DNA from: Psychrobacter jeotgali
Lineage (GTDB): Bacteria > Pseudomonadota > Gammaproteobacteria > Pseudomonadales > Moraxellaceae
Length of the DNA stretch: 64,000 nucleotides
Direction: 5' to 3'
Assembly (NCBI RefSeq): GCF_904846315.1
Contig: NZ_CAJHAF010000001.1
Location: forward strand, 2,976,001-3,040,000
The translations under genes and the position numbers were made by a program. Each line of letters opens with the position of its first letter. Within the stretch, counting starts at the first letter, position 1. Below are positions 17,827 through 27,385 of this stretch, one piece after another. Under the pieces are notes generated by a model. That model was not told the DNA's origin. It saw only the letters and a program-made list of their open reading frames with translations, and did no database searches.

Positions 17827-19227
17827 ATGAAATACATATTTTCTTGTTTTTGCTGCTTATTTCTAAGTTCTTGTGCGACTATACCTGATCAGGCCTATCG
17901 TAAAATTGACTGTGCTAACAAAAATACTTGTTCCGTAGCGGAATTAGATTCATATATCAAACCTATTACTAATATGGTGATTAAAAATGGATGGTCGGCC
18001 TTTAAAAGTAGTGAAGTGAATAAAAATGATAGAGATAAAATTGATAAAACGTCTTTTAGCTTATCTTATTTGGAATATAGAGAAAGTGGTCAGAAATTCG
18101 AAGGCAATAGACAGTTAGATATCATCAAGCGTGCTATAGATGCTTCTGATAAGCCAGTTTACTTGGTCGTTTATGTTCATGGCTGGCATAATAATGCAAA
18201 CACCATTGGAACGAAAACAAGTTTTGATACAGCCGCCTTTCCTTATCTACTCGCTCGTCGCAGTTTTCAGAAGCCTGATATGAATGTCATTGGAGTCTAT
18301 GTTGGTTGGCGTGGCGCTAAATATAAACATCTTCCATTAACCGTTTTAACCCCCCTGAACAGAGCTCGTGCCGCGGATGTCATTGGCAACTATGGAGAGG
18401 TACGTGATGATCTTGTATCTCTAACTAATCACGTTCAAAAAAGTACTCATTCCGGTTATTCACTTATTATGGGACACTCTTTCGGGGGTAGGTTATTGTC
18501 TCGAGCGTTCATGGAGGACCTAGCCAATATCAAATCTATTGATGACTGGCCTTTAGGAAGACGATCATTATTGGTTAATTTGAATCCAGCAATAGGTGCA
18601 GATGCATTTGATGAGATATATAAAGATATGCCTGGACTTGGGTCAGATCTACAACGTCCTCTCTGGATAAATTTAACTTCTGAAGATGATGTTAGTACCT
18701 CAAAGACTTTTGTAAGAGCTCCAATTCTCTTGCAAGACCTTACTGATAAGCCTCATGCAGGAATAAGTGAAACTATAGGACATCATATACCTTACCTTTC
18801 TCATTGGGTTACTTCTAATGAAGGTATAACAGGCCCCAAGTCCGAAGACGATGATAATATAGACTTGAGTGAGTGTAAATTCGAAGATCCAGAACAAATA
18901 TTAAAAGACAATAAACCTTGGTTTAAGATACCTTTACGAGTTGATGAAAATGTTGTATGTGGCACACGTCATTTATATGTGAATGAACTATACACAAACG
19001 AGAAGTATCGTTACTACACAACAACTTTAAGACCTTTGTACCACAACTCAAAGAAGATTACAGAAAGGAATTTAGGATATATGTGGAATTTTCAGGTAGA
19101 TAATAGCTTAATTGATCATAGTGAAGCTGAGAAAAATCGTAGTATAAATGGGACACATAATGCTTTCGTACAGACGATTCTTGGCCGTATGCTTGATGAC
19201 ATGCTATTCACACCTCCTGAAAAGTAA
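17827..19227 (+). CDS. Alpha/beta-hydrolase lipoprotein, AT-rich
   Basis: The 466-residue protein has a short lipoprotein signal with the lipobox LSSC (Cys16) and then an alpha/beta-hydrolase domain. The oxyanion-hole strand VVYVHGWHNNA (~114-124), the GVYVGWRG segment (~156-163) and the nucleophile elbow MGHSFGGRL with Ser218 are clear; the Asp and His of the triad are likely in the DDV and SINGTHNAF regions but are not certain. It is probably an esterase or lipase anchored in the envelope. The ATG at 17827 has AAGGAT seven bases upstream, better than the ATG at 17818, which overlaps that site. The gene is visibly more AT-rich than its neighbours and sits among repeats, suggesting transfer. 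Confidence 0.75.
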   Translation: MKYIFSCFCCLFLSSCATIPDQAYRKIDCANKNTCSVAELDSYIKPITNMVIKNGWSAFKSSEVNKNDRDKIDKTSFSLSYLEYRESGQKFEGNRQLDIIKRAIDASDKPVYLVVYVHGWHNNANTIGTKTSFDTAAFPYLLARRSFQKPDMNVIGVYVGWRGAKYKHLPLTVLTPLNRARAADVIGNYGEVRDDLVSLTNHVQKSTHSGYSLIMGHSFGGRLLSRAFMEDLANIKSIDDWPLGRRSLLVNLNPAIGADAFDEIYKDMPGLGSDLQRPLWINLTSEDDVSTSKTFVRAPILLQDLTDKPHAGISETIGHHIPYLSHWVTSNEGITGPKSEDDDNIDLSECKFEDPEQILKDNKPWFKIPLRVDENVVCGTRHLYVNELYTNEKYRYYTTTLRPLYHNSKKITERNLGYMWNFQVDNSLIDHSEAEKNRSINGTHNAFVQTILGRMLDDMLFTPPEK

Positions 19228-19292
19228 TTATATTGACTGTTTCTGATAGCTTGATATGGTTAAATTTAATAATCGACATATTTTTTAATGAG

Positions 19293-19321
19293 ACGCTTCT
19301 CAAGATGTGAAGCGTTTTTTT
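19293..19321 (+). terminator. Rho-independent terminator of the hydrolase gene
   Basis: ACGCTTC and GAAGCGT pair around a nine-base loop, followed by seven T residues. Confidence 0.85.
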
Positions 19322-19468
19322 GAACCAGTAGTTAAATCGCGTTAAAGTAATTTGAATTTCAAACTGTAGAGCCGCTATTATTAAGGCTAAAGGTGACATC
19401 ATATAACATCAAAATTTTGACGTAGGGTATGGCTTTAGCCCAGCTCTATATACTAAACAAAAAAAATT

Positions 19469-19609
19469 ATGGCACACAAAAAACAAAATCTACCTGAGAA
19501 AACATGCCCCGTCTGCCAGCGACTCTTTACCTGGCGCAAAAAGTGGGAAAAGGATTGGGAGCAAGTGATTTATTGTTCGGAGCGCTGTCGACGGACGAAA
19601 AAGAAGTAG
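19469..19609 (+). CDS. DUF2256 zinc-ribbon mini-protein, copy 3
   Basis: This complete 46-residue gene has the same layout as copy 1: CPVC near residue 13, [13 protein letters not shown], then YCSERCRR. It differs from copy 1 at three residues (Gln to Glu at 10, Glu to Gln at 17, Pro to Leu at 19) and has several silent changes in the first half, while the second half is almost unchanged. The leader resembles that of the dead copy 2 and lacks the good ribosome binding site of copy 1, so expression is uncertain. Confidence 0.85.
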   Translation: MAHKKQNLPEKTCPVCQRLFTWRKKWEKDWEQVIYCSERCRRTKKK

Positions 19610-19728
19610 GGTGGTGTTAGCCTAGTCAAATCCTCGCAGAGAATGCAGATAAGGCGTAACCCGCCTTACGCAACTTTGATTTTATCAAAAACCCTTGGGA
19701 AGGTGAGTTTTTAGTAGCATAATAAAAT

Positions 19729-19990
19729 TGGACAGCATATAAGAGGTTATACTAACTCAAAGAGGGATGACTAGTATGACTACTAAACGAAGAGAATACA
19801 CCCGAGAATTCAAATTAGAAGTTGTCAGTTTGGTGATTGATCACAAGCGCAAGATTGCAGAAGTAGCCGAGTCGCTAGGGATCGATGCTTCCACTTTAGA
19901 CAACTGGTACGTAAGTATCGACTAGAGTAGAAAGGCGTTGCACCAACTCAAGGTTTAGCACTCAAAAAAATCTCAGATTTTTTCTTGCAT
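19729..19990 (+). mobile_element. IS3-family remnant (orfA fragment)
   Basis: From the ATG at 19776 an intact 49-codon start reads like IS3-family OrfA: KRREYTREFKLEVVSLV, then a helix-turn-helix with IAEVAESLGIDASTLDNWY. After the Tyr codon one base is missing; in the shifted frame the family sequence resumes (RKYRLE, a stop, then KGVAPTQGLAL) and soon ends. No orfB is present. TGGACAGC at 19729 may be the old left end. This is a dead fragment of an insertion sequence next to the DUF2256 repeats. Confidence 0.75.
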
Positions 19991-20127
19991 AGGGGTGAAG
20001 CAATGCTTTACTCAATCCCTCCTCATATGTGAGCCAAGATAGAAGCGGATAGCGGGAATGGCTACCTAAGCAACCAATCCCGCATCAAATATTTCTCTAG
20101 AAAGCTCTAACCAAAAACCAAACCTAC
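19991..20127. other. Residual spacer with an imperfect hairpin
   Basis: GCGGGAATGG at 20052-20061 pairs, with one mismatch, with CCAATCCCGC at 20074-20083. There is no T-run on either side. It may belong to the degenerate mobile sequence on the left. No gene is seen. Confidence 0.35.
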
Positions 20128-20175
20128 AAATTCGGATCCAATCACTTCTCAGCCGTCTTTATATCCCAGCCCTAC
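20128..20175 (-). pseudogene. Decayed duplicate of the metH 3' end
   Basis: About 48 bases match the last coding bases of metH at 21301-21349 with about five substitutions and one indel, in the same orientation. Read on the minus strand it encodes GWDIKTAEK, a stop in place of Trp, then LDPNL and a stop; the metH protein ends [16 protein letters not shown]. The stop codon of the transporter gene overlaps its left part. It is a direct repeat flanking the transporter. Confidence 0.75.
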
Positions 20176-21101
20176 AACCCATCCCGCTTAGCAAAGAGAT
20201 TAGCAACCAATGCACCACTAAAGTTATGCCAGACGCTAAATATTGCACTTGGCAGGGCGGCGACAGGATTAAAATAAGTCGCGGCAAGAGCAGCACCAAG
20301 ACCAGAGTTTTGCATGCCCACTTCAATCATAATGGCGCGTCTTTGCATTTCAGTAAAACCTAAGAAGCGAGCAATGAAATACCCTAAGCTATAACCAATC
20401 ATATTATGCAACGCCACGACGATAAAGACGATGACGCCACTATCTAAAATAGTAGCCTTAGAAACAGCGACGACAGCAGCTATAATAATTGAGATACCTA
20501 ATACTGAAATCATAGGTAGCACACTGATGGCAAATTCTATTTTCTTACCAAGAAGTTTATGAACAACGATACCTAGTAATATGGGTAAGATAACTATTTT
20601 AGTAATTGTTATCATCATGCTGACTAAATCAATATCGATCAGCTGACCAGCAAATAGATTTAATAATATAGGGGTTAAGAAGGGCGCAAGCAGCGTGGAT
20701 ATGGAAGTAATCGAAACACTTAGCGCCACATCGCCTTTAGCCAAAAAGGTAATCACATTACTAGAGGTACCCCCAGGACAACAACCCACCAAAATAACCC
20801 CAACAGCTATTAAAGGGTCGAGATTAAATACTACCGTTAGTAAGTAGGCTATTAGCGGCATAAGAGTGAATTGTGCTAATAGCCCTACAAGTACAGGTTT
20901 TGGTCGCTTTATAATTTCTAAAAAGTCTTCAGTTTTAAGGGTCATGCCCATACCAAACATAATGATGCCAAGTATCGGCACAATTAAAAAAGCCAATGAA
21001 GCGAAGAATTCAGGAAATATAAAGCCTAAAACCGCGCTGACCAATGCCCAAACCGCAAAAGTTTTACCAACCCAGCTTGAAAGTAAAGCAAGTTGATTCA
21101 T
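20172..21101 (-). CDS. Bile acid:sodium symporter (BASS) family transporter
   Basis: The 309-residue inner-membrane protein has about nine or ten hydrophobic segments and the SBF family features: FGMGMTLK near residue 50, the discontinuous-helix motif VGCCPGGTSSNVITFLAKGD (~105-124) that forms part of the sodium site, and IEVGMQNSGLGAALA (~265-279) as the second crossover. Family members carry bile acids, pantoate-type acids or other organic anions with sodium; the substrate is not evident. It is a single gene downstream of metH and its terminator, and lies between two direct copies of the metH end, suggesting it was inserted as a cassette. Confidence 0.88.
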   Translation of the reverse strand: MNQLALLSSWVGKTFAVWALVSAVLGFIFPEFFASLAFLIVPILGIIMFGMGMTLKTEDFLEIIKRPKPVLVGLLAQFTLMPLIAYLLTVVFNLDPLIAVGVILVGCCPGGTSSNVITFLAKGDVALSVSITSISTLLAPFLTPILLNLFAGQLIDIDLVSMMITITKIVILPILLGIVVHKLLGKKIEFAISVLPMISVLGISIIIAAVVAVSKATILDSGVIVFIVVALHNMIGYSLGYFIARFLGFTEMQRRAIMIEVGMQNSGLGAALAATYFNPVAALPSAIFSVWHNFSGALVANLFAKRDGL

Positions 21102-21225
21102 AACATTTCTTCTCTATAATTATAGTAGGCAGTAATCTAGCACGTATTTTAATAAGGAATGATAAAATTGTTTTGTGGGCAAGATTGCAATAAGTTTGTT
21201 TGTTTAAAATAGTTGATGATTCTAT

Positions 21226-21261
21226 AAAAAAATAGCGCACTGATATCAAATTAGTACGCTA
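21226..21261 (-). terminator. Rho-independent terminator of metH
   Basis: On the minus strand TAGCG and CGCTA, continued by ACT/AGT with one mismatch, form a stem that runs into seven T residues. It lies 32 bases past the metH stop codon, separating metH from the transporter. Confidence 0.75.
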
Positions 21262-21293
21262 AAAATATTGACCAGTTGAGTAAAAATCATAAC

Positions 21294-24200
21294 CTAACCC
21301 AAATTCGGATTCAACCACTTCTCAGCCGTCTTGATATCCCAATCCTTACGTTTGGCATAATCCTCCAACTGGTCGCGGTCGATTTTACCGACGTTGAAAT
21401 ACTCACTGTCTGGATGCGAGTAATAAAATCCACTGACTGAGGAGGCCGGCCACATCGCAAAGCTCTCGGTGAGCGTGGTGCCAATAGCGTCAACCGTACC
21501 GAGCCAATCGAACAGTTTGCCTTTTTCAGTATGTTCAGGACAGGCAGGGTAGCCTGGAGCCGGGCGGATGCCGACGTATTTTTCTTTGATTAGCTCGTCA
21601 TTAGTGAGGGTTTCATCAGCCTGATAGCCCCAGTAGTCTTTACGAATCAGCTCATGCAAATGCTCGGCAAAGGCTTCGGCTAAGCGGTCGCATAGCGCTT
21701 GTACCATGATGGCATTATAGTCGTCGCCGGCTTCTTTATACTTATCCGACAATTCTTGCGCACCTTCCATAGAGACGGTAAAGCCGCCCAAATAATCGGT
21801 GTGCTGCTCTGATGGTGAGATGAAATCGGCCAAGCTAAAGTTAGGCTTGCCACTAGCTTTGTCTGACTGTTGGCGCAGATGTTCAAAGGTATGAGTGGGC
21901 TGTCCGCCATCCTCAGGCGCTTTATCGTAGACGGTGATGGTATCGCTATCGGTGCGGCGAGCCGGCATGATTTTAAACACCCCTTTTGCCGTTACTAGTT
22001 TTTCATCGATAAGCTTACGCATGAGCTCTTGCGCATTGCCAAATAAGTCTTTGGCCTCTTCGCCAACTACTTTATCATCGAATATTTTGGGATATTTGCC
22101 GACCAGTCCCCACGAGATAAAGAACGGCGTCCAATCTATATAGGGTATTAAATTATCAATGGCATAGTCTTCAAACACTACTTGCCCGAGTTGATTAGGC
22201 GTAGGCGGTACATAGTTGTCCCAATCAAACTGAAAGCCAAGCTCGATGGATTGGGCGTAAGAAAGCTTAGGTGCTTTAGGTTTGCGATTAGCAAGGCGCT
22301 CACGTACCTTTATGTACTCACTACGGGTTTCGTCGATAAGTGCTTGACGGTTTTCTTTGGATAGTAGCTTAGTGACTACACCCACCGAGCGTGACGCATC
22401 GGTGACATAAATGACCCCATCGTTTTGATAGTTGGGTTCGATTTTGACCGCAGTATGGGCTTTTGAAGTAGTGGCACCGCCAATCATTAGAGGTAAGGTC
22501 ATACCGCGCTCTTGCATTTGCTTGGCGACATAGACCATCTCATCAAGGCTTGGGGTAATCAGTCCTGACAACCCGATGATATCGACTTTTTCCTCAATAG
22601 CAGTATCGAGGATTTTCTCACAGGGTACCATCACCCCCAAGTCGAGGATATCGTAGCCGTTACAGCCGAGTACCACGCCGACGATATTTTTGCCGATATC
22701 GTGGACGTCGCCTTTGACCGTTGCCAATAGGATCTTACCTTTAGCTTCGCCCTCAACTTTTTCCGCTTCAATGTACGGATTGAGCCACGCAACCGACTGC
22801 TTCATTACGCGAGCGGATTTGACCACTTGCGGTAAGAACATTTTGCCTGCGCCAAATAGGTCGCCGACCACGTTCATCCCATCCATTAGTGGCCCTTCGA
22901 TGACGTCCAGCGGTTTAGGATATTTCTCCCAAGCTTCCTTGGTGTCGGCATCGATATAGGTGGTTATACCTTTCACTAGGGCGTGCTCGATGCGCTTCTC
23001 GACCGATTCCTCGCGCCATGCTAGATCAGCTCCACTATCTTTTTTCTTACCATCAGATTGGAAGTTTTCAGCGATAGTCATCAAGCGTTCGGTAGCGTCT
23101 TGACCGCTCTCGCCTTGATTGCGATTGAGCATGACGTCTTCGATGGCGTCGCGCGCTTCCCTGGGAATATCGTCGTATATCTCCAGCATAGAAGGGTTGA
23201 CGATACCCATGGTCAAGCCGTTCTTAATGGCGTGGTATAAAAATACCGAGTTAATGGCTTCCCGAATGGGGTTGCCCCGGAAGCTAAAGGAGACGTTAGA
23301 GACCCCGCCTGAGACCATAGCATTGGGCAGGTTTTCGGTTATCCAGCGCGTGGCATTGATAAAGTCCGCACCATAATTATTATGCTCGGTGATACCGGTG
23401 GCGACGGCGAAGATATTGGGGTCAAAGATAATGTCTTCACTAGGGAAGCCAACTTCATCGACCAAAATGTCATAACTGCGCTGGCAAATCTCAATTTTGC
23501 GCTCATAAGTGTCGGCCTGACCGTCTTCATCAAAAGCCATTACCATAATCGCTGCACCGTAACGTCTACAAAGCTTGGCACGCTCGACAAACTCATCATA
23601 ACCTTCTTTTAAGGAGATAGAGTTGACTACGCATTTACCTTGTGTGCGCTTAAGACCTGCTTGGATAATCTCCCACTTGGAGGAGTCAATCATCAGTGGT
23701 ACTCGGCTGATATCTGGCTCACCCGAGACCAGATTGACGAAATGAATCATCGCCTGCTCAGAGTCGAGCATGCCCTCATCCATGTTGATATCGACGATTT
23801 GCGCGCCGCCTTCGACTTGGTCACGGGCGACGTCTAGCGCCTCGGTATAGGCTTCGGTTTTGATTAAGCGTAAGAACTTTTTAGAGCCAGTAACGTTAGT
23901 ACGCTCGCCGACGTTGACGAATAAACTATCAACGGTGATGTTAAAGGGTTCAAGCCCGGATAAACGGCAGGCAGTCGCAATCTCTGGAATCTGGCGCGGC
24001 GCATAGTTGGCGACCATATTGGCAATTTGGCGAATATGTTCAGGGGTGGTGCCGCAGCAGCCGCCAACGATGTTTAATATTCCTGCTTTAGCAAAACCCT
24101 CTAGCAGCGCCGTGGTTTCCTCAGCCGTTTCATCGTATTCACCAAACTCATTGGGCAGACCGGCGTTTGGATGGGCAGAGACAAAGGTATTAGCAATATT

Positions 24201-25088
24201 AGACAGCGTTTGGATATGTGGACGTAGCGCATCAGCGCCAAGTGCACAGTTAAAACCCACCGACAGCGGTTCGGCATGGCGAATCGAGTTATAAAAGGCT
24301 TCAGCAGTTTGCCCTGATAGCGTACGTCCTGAGGCATCAGTAATGGTGCCTGATATCATAATAGGCAGCTCAAAACCAATATCTTCGAATACCCCAGTGA
24401 TGGCAAATATCGCCGCTTTGGCGTTTAGAGTATCAAAAATGGTCTCAATCAAGATGATATCGACGCCGCCTTCAATCAGCGCTAGTGTAGCTTCACGATA
24501 GTTAAGCACCAGCTCATCAAAGGTAATATTACGAAAAGCAGGGTCGTTGACATCAGGTGACAGCGAGCAGGTACGTGAGGTTGGTCCGATAACGCCAGCG
24601 ACAAAGCGTGGTTTGTTTGGATTTTGCGCGGTAAACTCATCAGCCGCTTCACGGGCAATCTTAGCCGCGGTCTTGTTCAGCTCCGGCACCAAATACTGCA
24701 TATTATAGTCAGACATCGACAGCCGTGTACCGTTAAAGGTATTAGTCTCAATGATATCTGCGCCAGCCTCAAGGTGCGCCAAATGAATATCCTTAATCAT
24801 TTGCGGCTGAGTAAGGACTAGCAAGTCATTATTACCACGCACATCCTGTTCGATATCAGCAAAGCGCTCACCGCGATAATCGGCTTCTTCCAGCTTATAA
24901 TTTTGGATGTGGGTACCCATCGCTCCATCAAGCATCAGAATTCGTGCCTTCATCTGCTCAACAATACGTGCACGTGCTGTTAATTGATTTTCCTTAAAAG
25001 GAAAGATAGCGGGTGGGCTTAGGATAAAGTCATTATCAGCGTGAGAGTTAGACGCTGAATTCGTCGTTGAGGTGGTCTGTGAAGTCAT
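21294..25088 (-). CDS. metH: Cobalamin-dependent methionine synthase
   Basis: The 1264-residue enzyme moves a methyl group from methyltetrahydrofolate through cobalamin to homocysteine. Four modules are complete: the homocysteine domain with zinc cysteines in GFNCALGAD and [10 protein letters not shown]; the pterin domain with [14 protein letters not shown]; the B12 domain with the cobalt-ligand motif DVHDIGKN at roughly residue 795; and the C-terminal activation domain with [13 protein letters not shown] take the ATG at 25088; the frame is open a little further, but only to a TTG. No Shine-Dalgarno is obvious. I looked for a cobalamin riboswitch upstream and saw none. It ends in its own terminator. 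Confidence 0.97.
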   Translation of the reverse strand: MTSQTTSTTNSASNSHADNDFILSPPAIFPFKENQLTARARIVEQMKARILMLDGAMGTHIQNYKLEEADYRGERFADIEQDVRGNNDLLVLTQPQMIKDIHLAHLEAGADIIETNTFNGTRLSMSDYNMQYLVPELNKTAAKIAREAADEFTAQNPNKPRFVAGVIGPTSRTCSLSPDVNDPAFRNITFDELVLNYREATLALIEGGVDIILIETIFDTLNAKAAIFAITGVFEDIGFELPIMISGTITDASGRTLSGQTAEAFYNSIRHAEPLSVGFNCALGADALRPHIQTLSNIANTFVSAHPNAGLPNEFGEYDETAEETTALLEGFAKAGILNIVGGCCGTTPEHIRQIANMVANYAPRQIPEIATACRLSGLEPFNITVDSLFVNVGERTNVTGSKKFLRLIKTEAYTEALDVARDQVEGGAQIVDINMDEGMLDSEQAMIHFVNLVSGEPDISRVPLMIDSSKWEIIQAGLKRTQGKCVVNSISLKEGYDEFVERAKLCRRYGAAIMVMAFDEDGQADTYERKIEICQRSYDILVDEVGFPSEDIIFDPNIFAVATGITEHNNYGADFINATRWITENLPNAMVSGGVSNVSFSFRGNPIREAINSVFLYHAIKNGLTMGIVNPSMLEIYDDIPREARDAIEDVMLNRNQGESGQDATERLMTIAENFQSDGKKKDSGADLAWREESVEKRIEHALVKGITTYIDADTKEAWEKYPKPLDVIEGPLMDGMNVVGDLFGAGKMFLPQVVKSARVMKQSVAWLNPYIEAEKVEGEAKGKILLATVKGDVHDIGKNIVGVVLGCNGYDILDLGVMVPCEKILDTAIEEKVDIIGLSGLITPSLDEMVYVAKQMQERGMTLPLMIGGATTSKAHTAVKIEPNYQNDGVIYVTDASRSVGVVTKLLSKENRQALIDETRSEYIKVRERLANRKPKAPKLSYAQSIELGFQFDWDNYVPPTPNQLGQVVFEDYAIDNLIPYIDWTPFFISWGLVGKYPKIFDDKVVGEEAKDLFGNAQELMRKLIDEKLVTAKGVFKIMPARRTDSDTITVYDKAPEDGGQPTHTFEHLRQQSDKASGKPNFSLADFISPSEQHTDYLGGFTVSMEGAQELSDKYKEAGDDYNAIMVQALCDRLAEAFAEHLHELIRKDYWGYQADETLTNDELIKEKYVGIRPAPGYPACPEHTEKGKLFDWLGTVDAIGTTLTESFAMWPASSVSGFYYSHPDSEYFNVGKIDRDQLEDYAKRKDWDIKTAEKWLNPNLG

Positions 25089-25627
25089 GGAAGTACTACT
25101 TATATTGTTTATAGGGTAAAGGAATATATAAGGTCGAAACAACAGGCGTCAATTTGTCACATTTTAACATGGAATGCACACGGTCCATGCAGTAGTCTAG
25201 GTAATGGTCTTGAATGGTCAGCTGTGTATTAAAACTAACCTATACTAAAATTATAGATAGAGATTTTATTTTCTAATAAATTATCAGGACTTACAATGTT
25301 ATTACAAAAAGTAGCGCAAAAGCAAAGTGGAAGTTTAAGTTTATATGTTAATTTAATTTCATAAGGCATGCATTTTAATAAGTATTACTTATTTATTAGT
25401 AAGGGTTTTATTAGTAAGGGTATTTACTAGGCTGAGTATAGAAATTATAGATATAAAAGCTTTAAGTTTATATTGATTTTTAGCTCATAGTTGGTCTTAG
25501 ATGTGGTCTTTAGCATAGTTCTAATAGCCTAAATACCATATCGTCTTAGTTATAAACGCCAGTATTATGAAATGGATTTTTATAATTTATCTTTCATCAT
25601 AACTATTTCATCAAAAAGGATGTGAAC
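25089..25627. other. Intergenic region between metH and the first fasciclin gene
   Basis: About 540 bases separate these divergent genes. A small hairpin (ATGGA and TCCAT around ten bases) lies at about 25171-25190, in the metH leader. The rest is AT-rich with short repeats of TTTATTAGTAAGGGT around 25392-25425. I see no gene or riboswitch. Confidence 0.4.
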
Positions 25628-26182
25628 ATGAAAATTACCAAAATGGCGACAATCGGTATTCTTGCTATTTCATTAGTGGGCTTAAGTGCCTGTAATAATA
25701 TGATGCCAGCCAAAAGCCCAATGGCAAAAGCACCTGTAACTAGCCAATCTATGGCAAAAATGAACGTGGTGCAAGTGGCACAGAGCGATGCTAGTTTCTC
25801 AGTGTTGGTCGAAGCGGTACAGGCTGCAAGATTAGTAGGCACACTGTCCAACCCCAATGCGAACTACACTATACTGGCACCTACCAATGCCGCCTTTGCT
25901 CAAGCACTGCAAGAAACAGGCATGACCAAAGCGCAGTTGTTTGCTAATAAGACCTTATTGACTAAAATTTTAAGCTACCATGTCATTAATGCTAATGCCC
26001 CCATTTATGCTAAAGACGTTAGACCCGGTAAGATAGCTATGCTAAGCAAAGATGTCTTGACAGTTACGCCGCAAAAAACGCTAATGGATGAAAGTGGTCG
26101 TACAGCTAATATTATCAAAACCGATATAGCCGCTAGTAATGGTGTAGTGCACGTCATTGATAAAGTGCTCTTACCACAATAA
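25628..26182 (+). CDS. Fasciclin-domain lipoprotein 1
   Basis: The 184-residue precursor has a signal with the lipobox LSAC (Cys22), a short Ala/Pro/Lys linker, and one fasciclin (FAS1) domain. Its two family motifs are visible: YTILAPTNAAFAQAL near residue 76 and NGVVHVIDKVLLPQ at the end. FAS1 domains mediate adhesion or surface contacts; the bacterial role is often unknown. The ATG at 25628 is seven bases after AAAAGGA, better than the GTG six bases earlier. A second, longer FAS1 lipoprotein follows on the same strand, so the pair arose by duplication. Confidence 0.9.
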   Translation: MKITKMATIGILAISLVGLSACNNMMPAKSPMAKAPVTSQSMAKMNVVQVAQSDASFSVLVEAVQAARLVGTLSNPNANYTILAPTNAAFAQALQETGMTKAQLFANKTLLTKILSYHVINANAPIYAKDVRPGKIAMLSKDVLTVTPQKTLMDESGRTANIIKTDIAASNGVVHVIDKVLLPQ

Positions 26183-26495
26183 GCACCTATTGATCTCGGA
26201 GGTTATGGGTAGCAGTTACCATAAAAAAACGCTTATTACGAATCAACACTATAAGAATGGATCATATTAGCTGATAATTAAGGTGAACGGGATCTATTAG
26301 GGTAAAGTAAGACAATAAGCTAGGTCTATTTGCCTACTGTTGAGTCACCATTAAACTCTAAGCGTTCAATTAATTTTTCACAACAGCTCAATTAACGACA
26401 GTTATCTTTTGTTTTTTGTTAAACACTTCTAGTTTTAAACTATCTTATTCGTCAAGTAGAAAGTTCTACTGATATTTATCTCCAAGGATGTAACC
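26183..26495. other. Intergenic region between the two fasciclin genes
   Basis: This 313-base AT-rich spacer has no clear terminator or ORF. An AAGGATG ribosome binding site near its end serves the second gene, which probably has its own promoter here. Confidence 0.4.
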
Positions 26496-27110
26496 ATGTT
26501 AAAAAAGACTTTATTATCTCTAGCAATTGCAACCAGTGCTATTACTTTAGTAGCCTGTAATGATACAGAAACAGTCGTTGATCCGGTTGAGACTGAAACC
26601 ACTCCTGATGTTGTTGTTGATGAAACTGCAGTTGAAGCAGAGCCAATGGTCGAAACTGATCCTATGGTTGATACTGAAGTAGTTGCTACGCAAAATATCA
26701 CTGAAATGGCTGCTAGCAACCCTGATTTATCAACTCTAGTTGCAGCTCTACAGGCGGCTGGATTGGATCAAACACTAGCAACAGATGGCCAATTCACAGT
26801 ATTTGCGCCAAATAATGCCGCTTTTGAAGACTTGCTAGCTACGCTTGGCGTGACTCAAGAAGAGCTACTAGCCGATAAAGATTTACTAACCAGTGTTCTT
26901 ACTTACCATGTGGTACCTGATACTACAGTAATGGCTGCTGATATCCCTTATGGTAATGATATTACTACCGTTAACGGTGCAGCATTTAACATTAGTGATG
27001 CAAACGTTATCACTGGCGCTAATGGTGGTACGGCTAATATTACTGCTCCAGATATGGTAGCAACCAATGGCGTTGTTCACGTTATCGATACCGTATTATT
27101 GCCACAGTAA
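26496..27110 (+). CDS. Fasciclin-domain lipoprotein 2 with acidic linker
   Basis: The 204-residue precursor carries the lipobox LVAC (Cys21), then about 45 residues rich in Glu, Asp, Thr and Val, and a single FAS1 domain from about residue 66. The FAS1 motifs are FTVFAPNNAAFEDLL near 103 and NGVVHVIDTVLLPQ at the C-terminus, nearly the same ending as the first copy. The acidic spacer probably holds the domain away from the membrane. AAGGATG stands seven bases before the ATG. A strong terminator follows at 27151. Confidence 0.9.
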   Translation: MLKKTLLSLAIATSAITLVACNDTETVVDPVETETTPDVVVDETAVEAEPMVETDPMVDTEVVATQNITEMAASNPDLSTLVAALQAAGLDQTLATDGQFTVFAPNNAAFEDLLATLGVTQEELLADKDLLTSVLTYHVVPDTTVMAADIPYGNDITTVNGAAFNISDANVITGANGGTANITAPDMVATNGVVHVIDTVLLPQ

Positions 27111-27150
27111 ACGTATTTTGATCCAATCATTGATATTCTTATAGTCAAAC

Positions 27151-27183
27151 AAAAGGCCTAGCTATTAATGCTAGGCCTTTTTA
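27151..27183 (+). terminator. Rho-independent terminator of fasciclin gene 2
   Basis: AAAGGCCTAGC and GCTAGGCCTTT pair perfectly around a short AT loop and end in five T residues. Confidence 0.9.
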
Positions 27184-27291
27184 TATCTAAAATACTATCT
27201 AAGGTACAGGCGTCGTAAAGGTTGATTAACGATAGCTTTCTAGTATTAGCTTAAATAACTTAGGAGCAAAAAACTGTAAAGCCTTAATCGT

Positions 27292-27326
27292 AAAAACCCC
27301 CAAGATATAAAATTTCGGGGGTTTTC
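27292..27326 (-). terminator. Rho-independent terminator of the AGCS symporter gene
   Basis: On the minus strand GAAAACCCCC and GGGGGTTTTTA pair around a 15-base AT-rich loop, with the T-run in the right arm. It lies about 60 bases past the stop codon of the symporter. Confidence 0.8.
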
Positions 27327-27385
27327 ATTACAAGTATTAATTAATTATAAGTATTAAACAACCTATCACTTACAGCAATAAATTA

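Noticed and set aside
19208..19402. 64-codon minus-strand ORF after the hydrolase gene
   Set aside because: It crosses the hydrolase terminator and has no family features.
25089..25300. Possible cobalamin or SAH riboswitch ahead of metH
   Set aside because: Only a small six-base-pair hairpin is present; no B12-box-like or other conserved riboswitch sequence was seen.
26435..26719. Val/Ser/Thr-rich minus-strand ORF over fasciclin gene 2
   Set aside because: Shadow of the acidic linker; the plus-strand gene has a lipobox, a domain and a good ribosome binding site.
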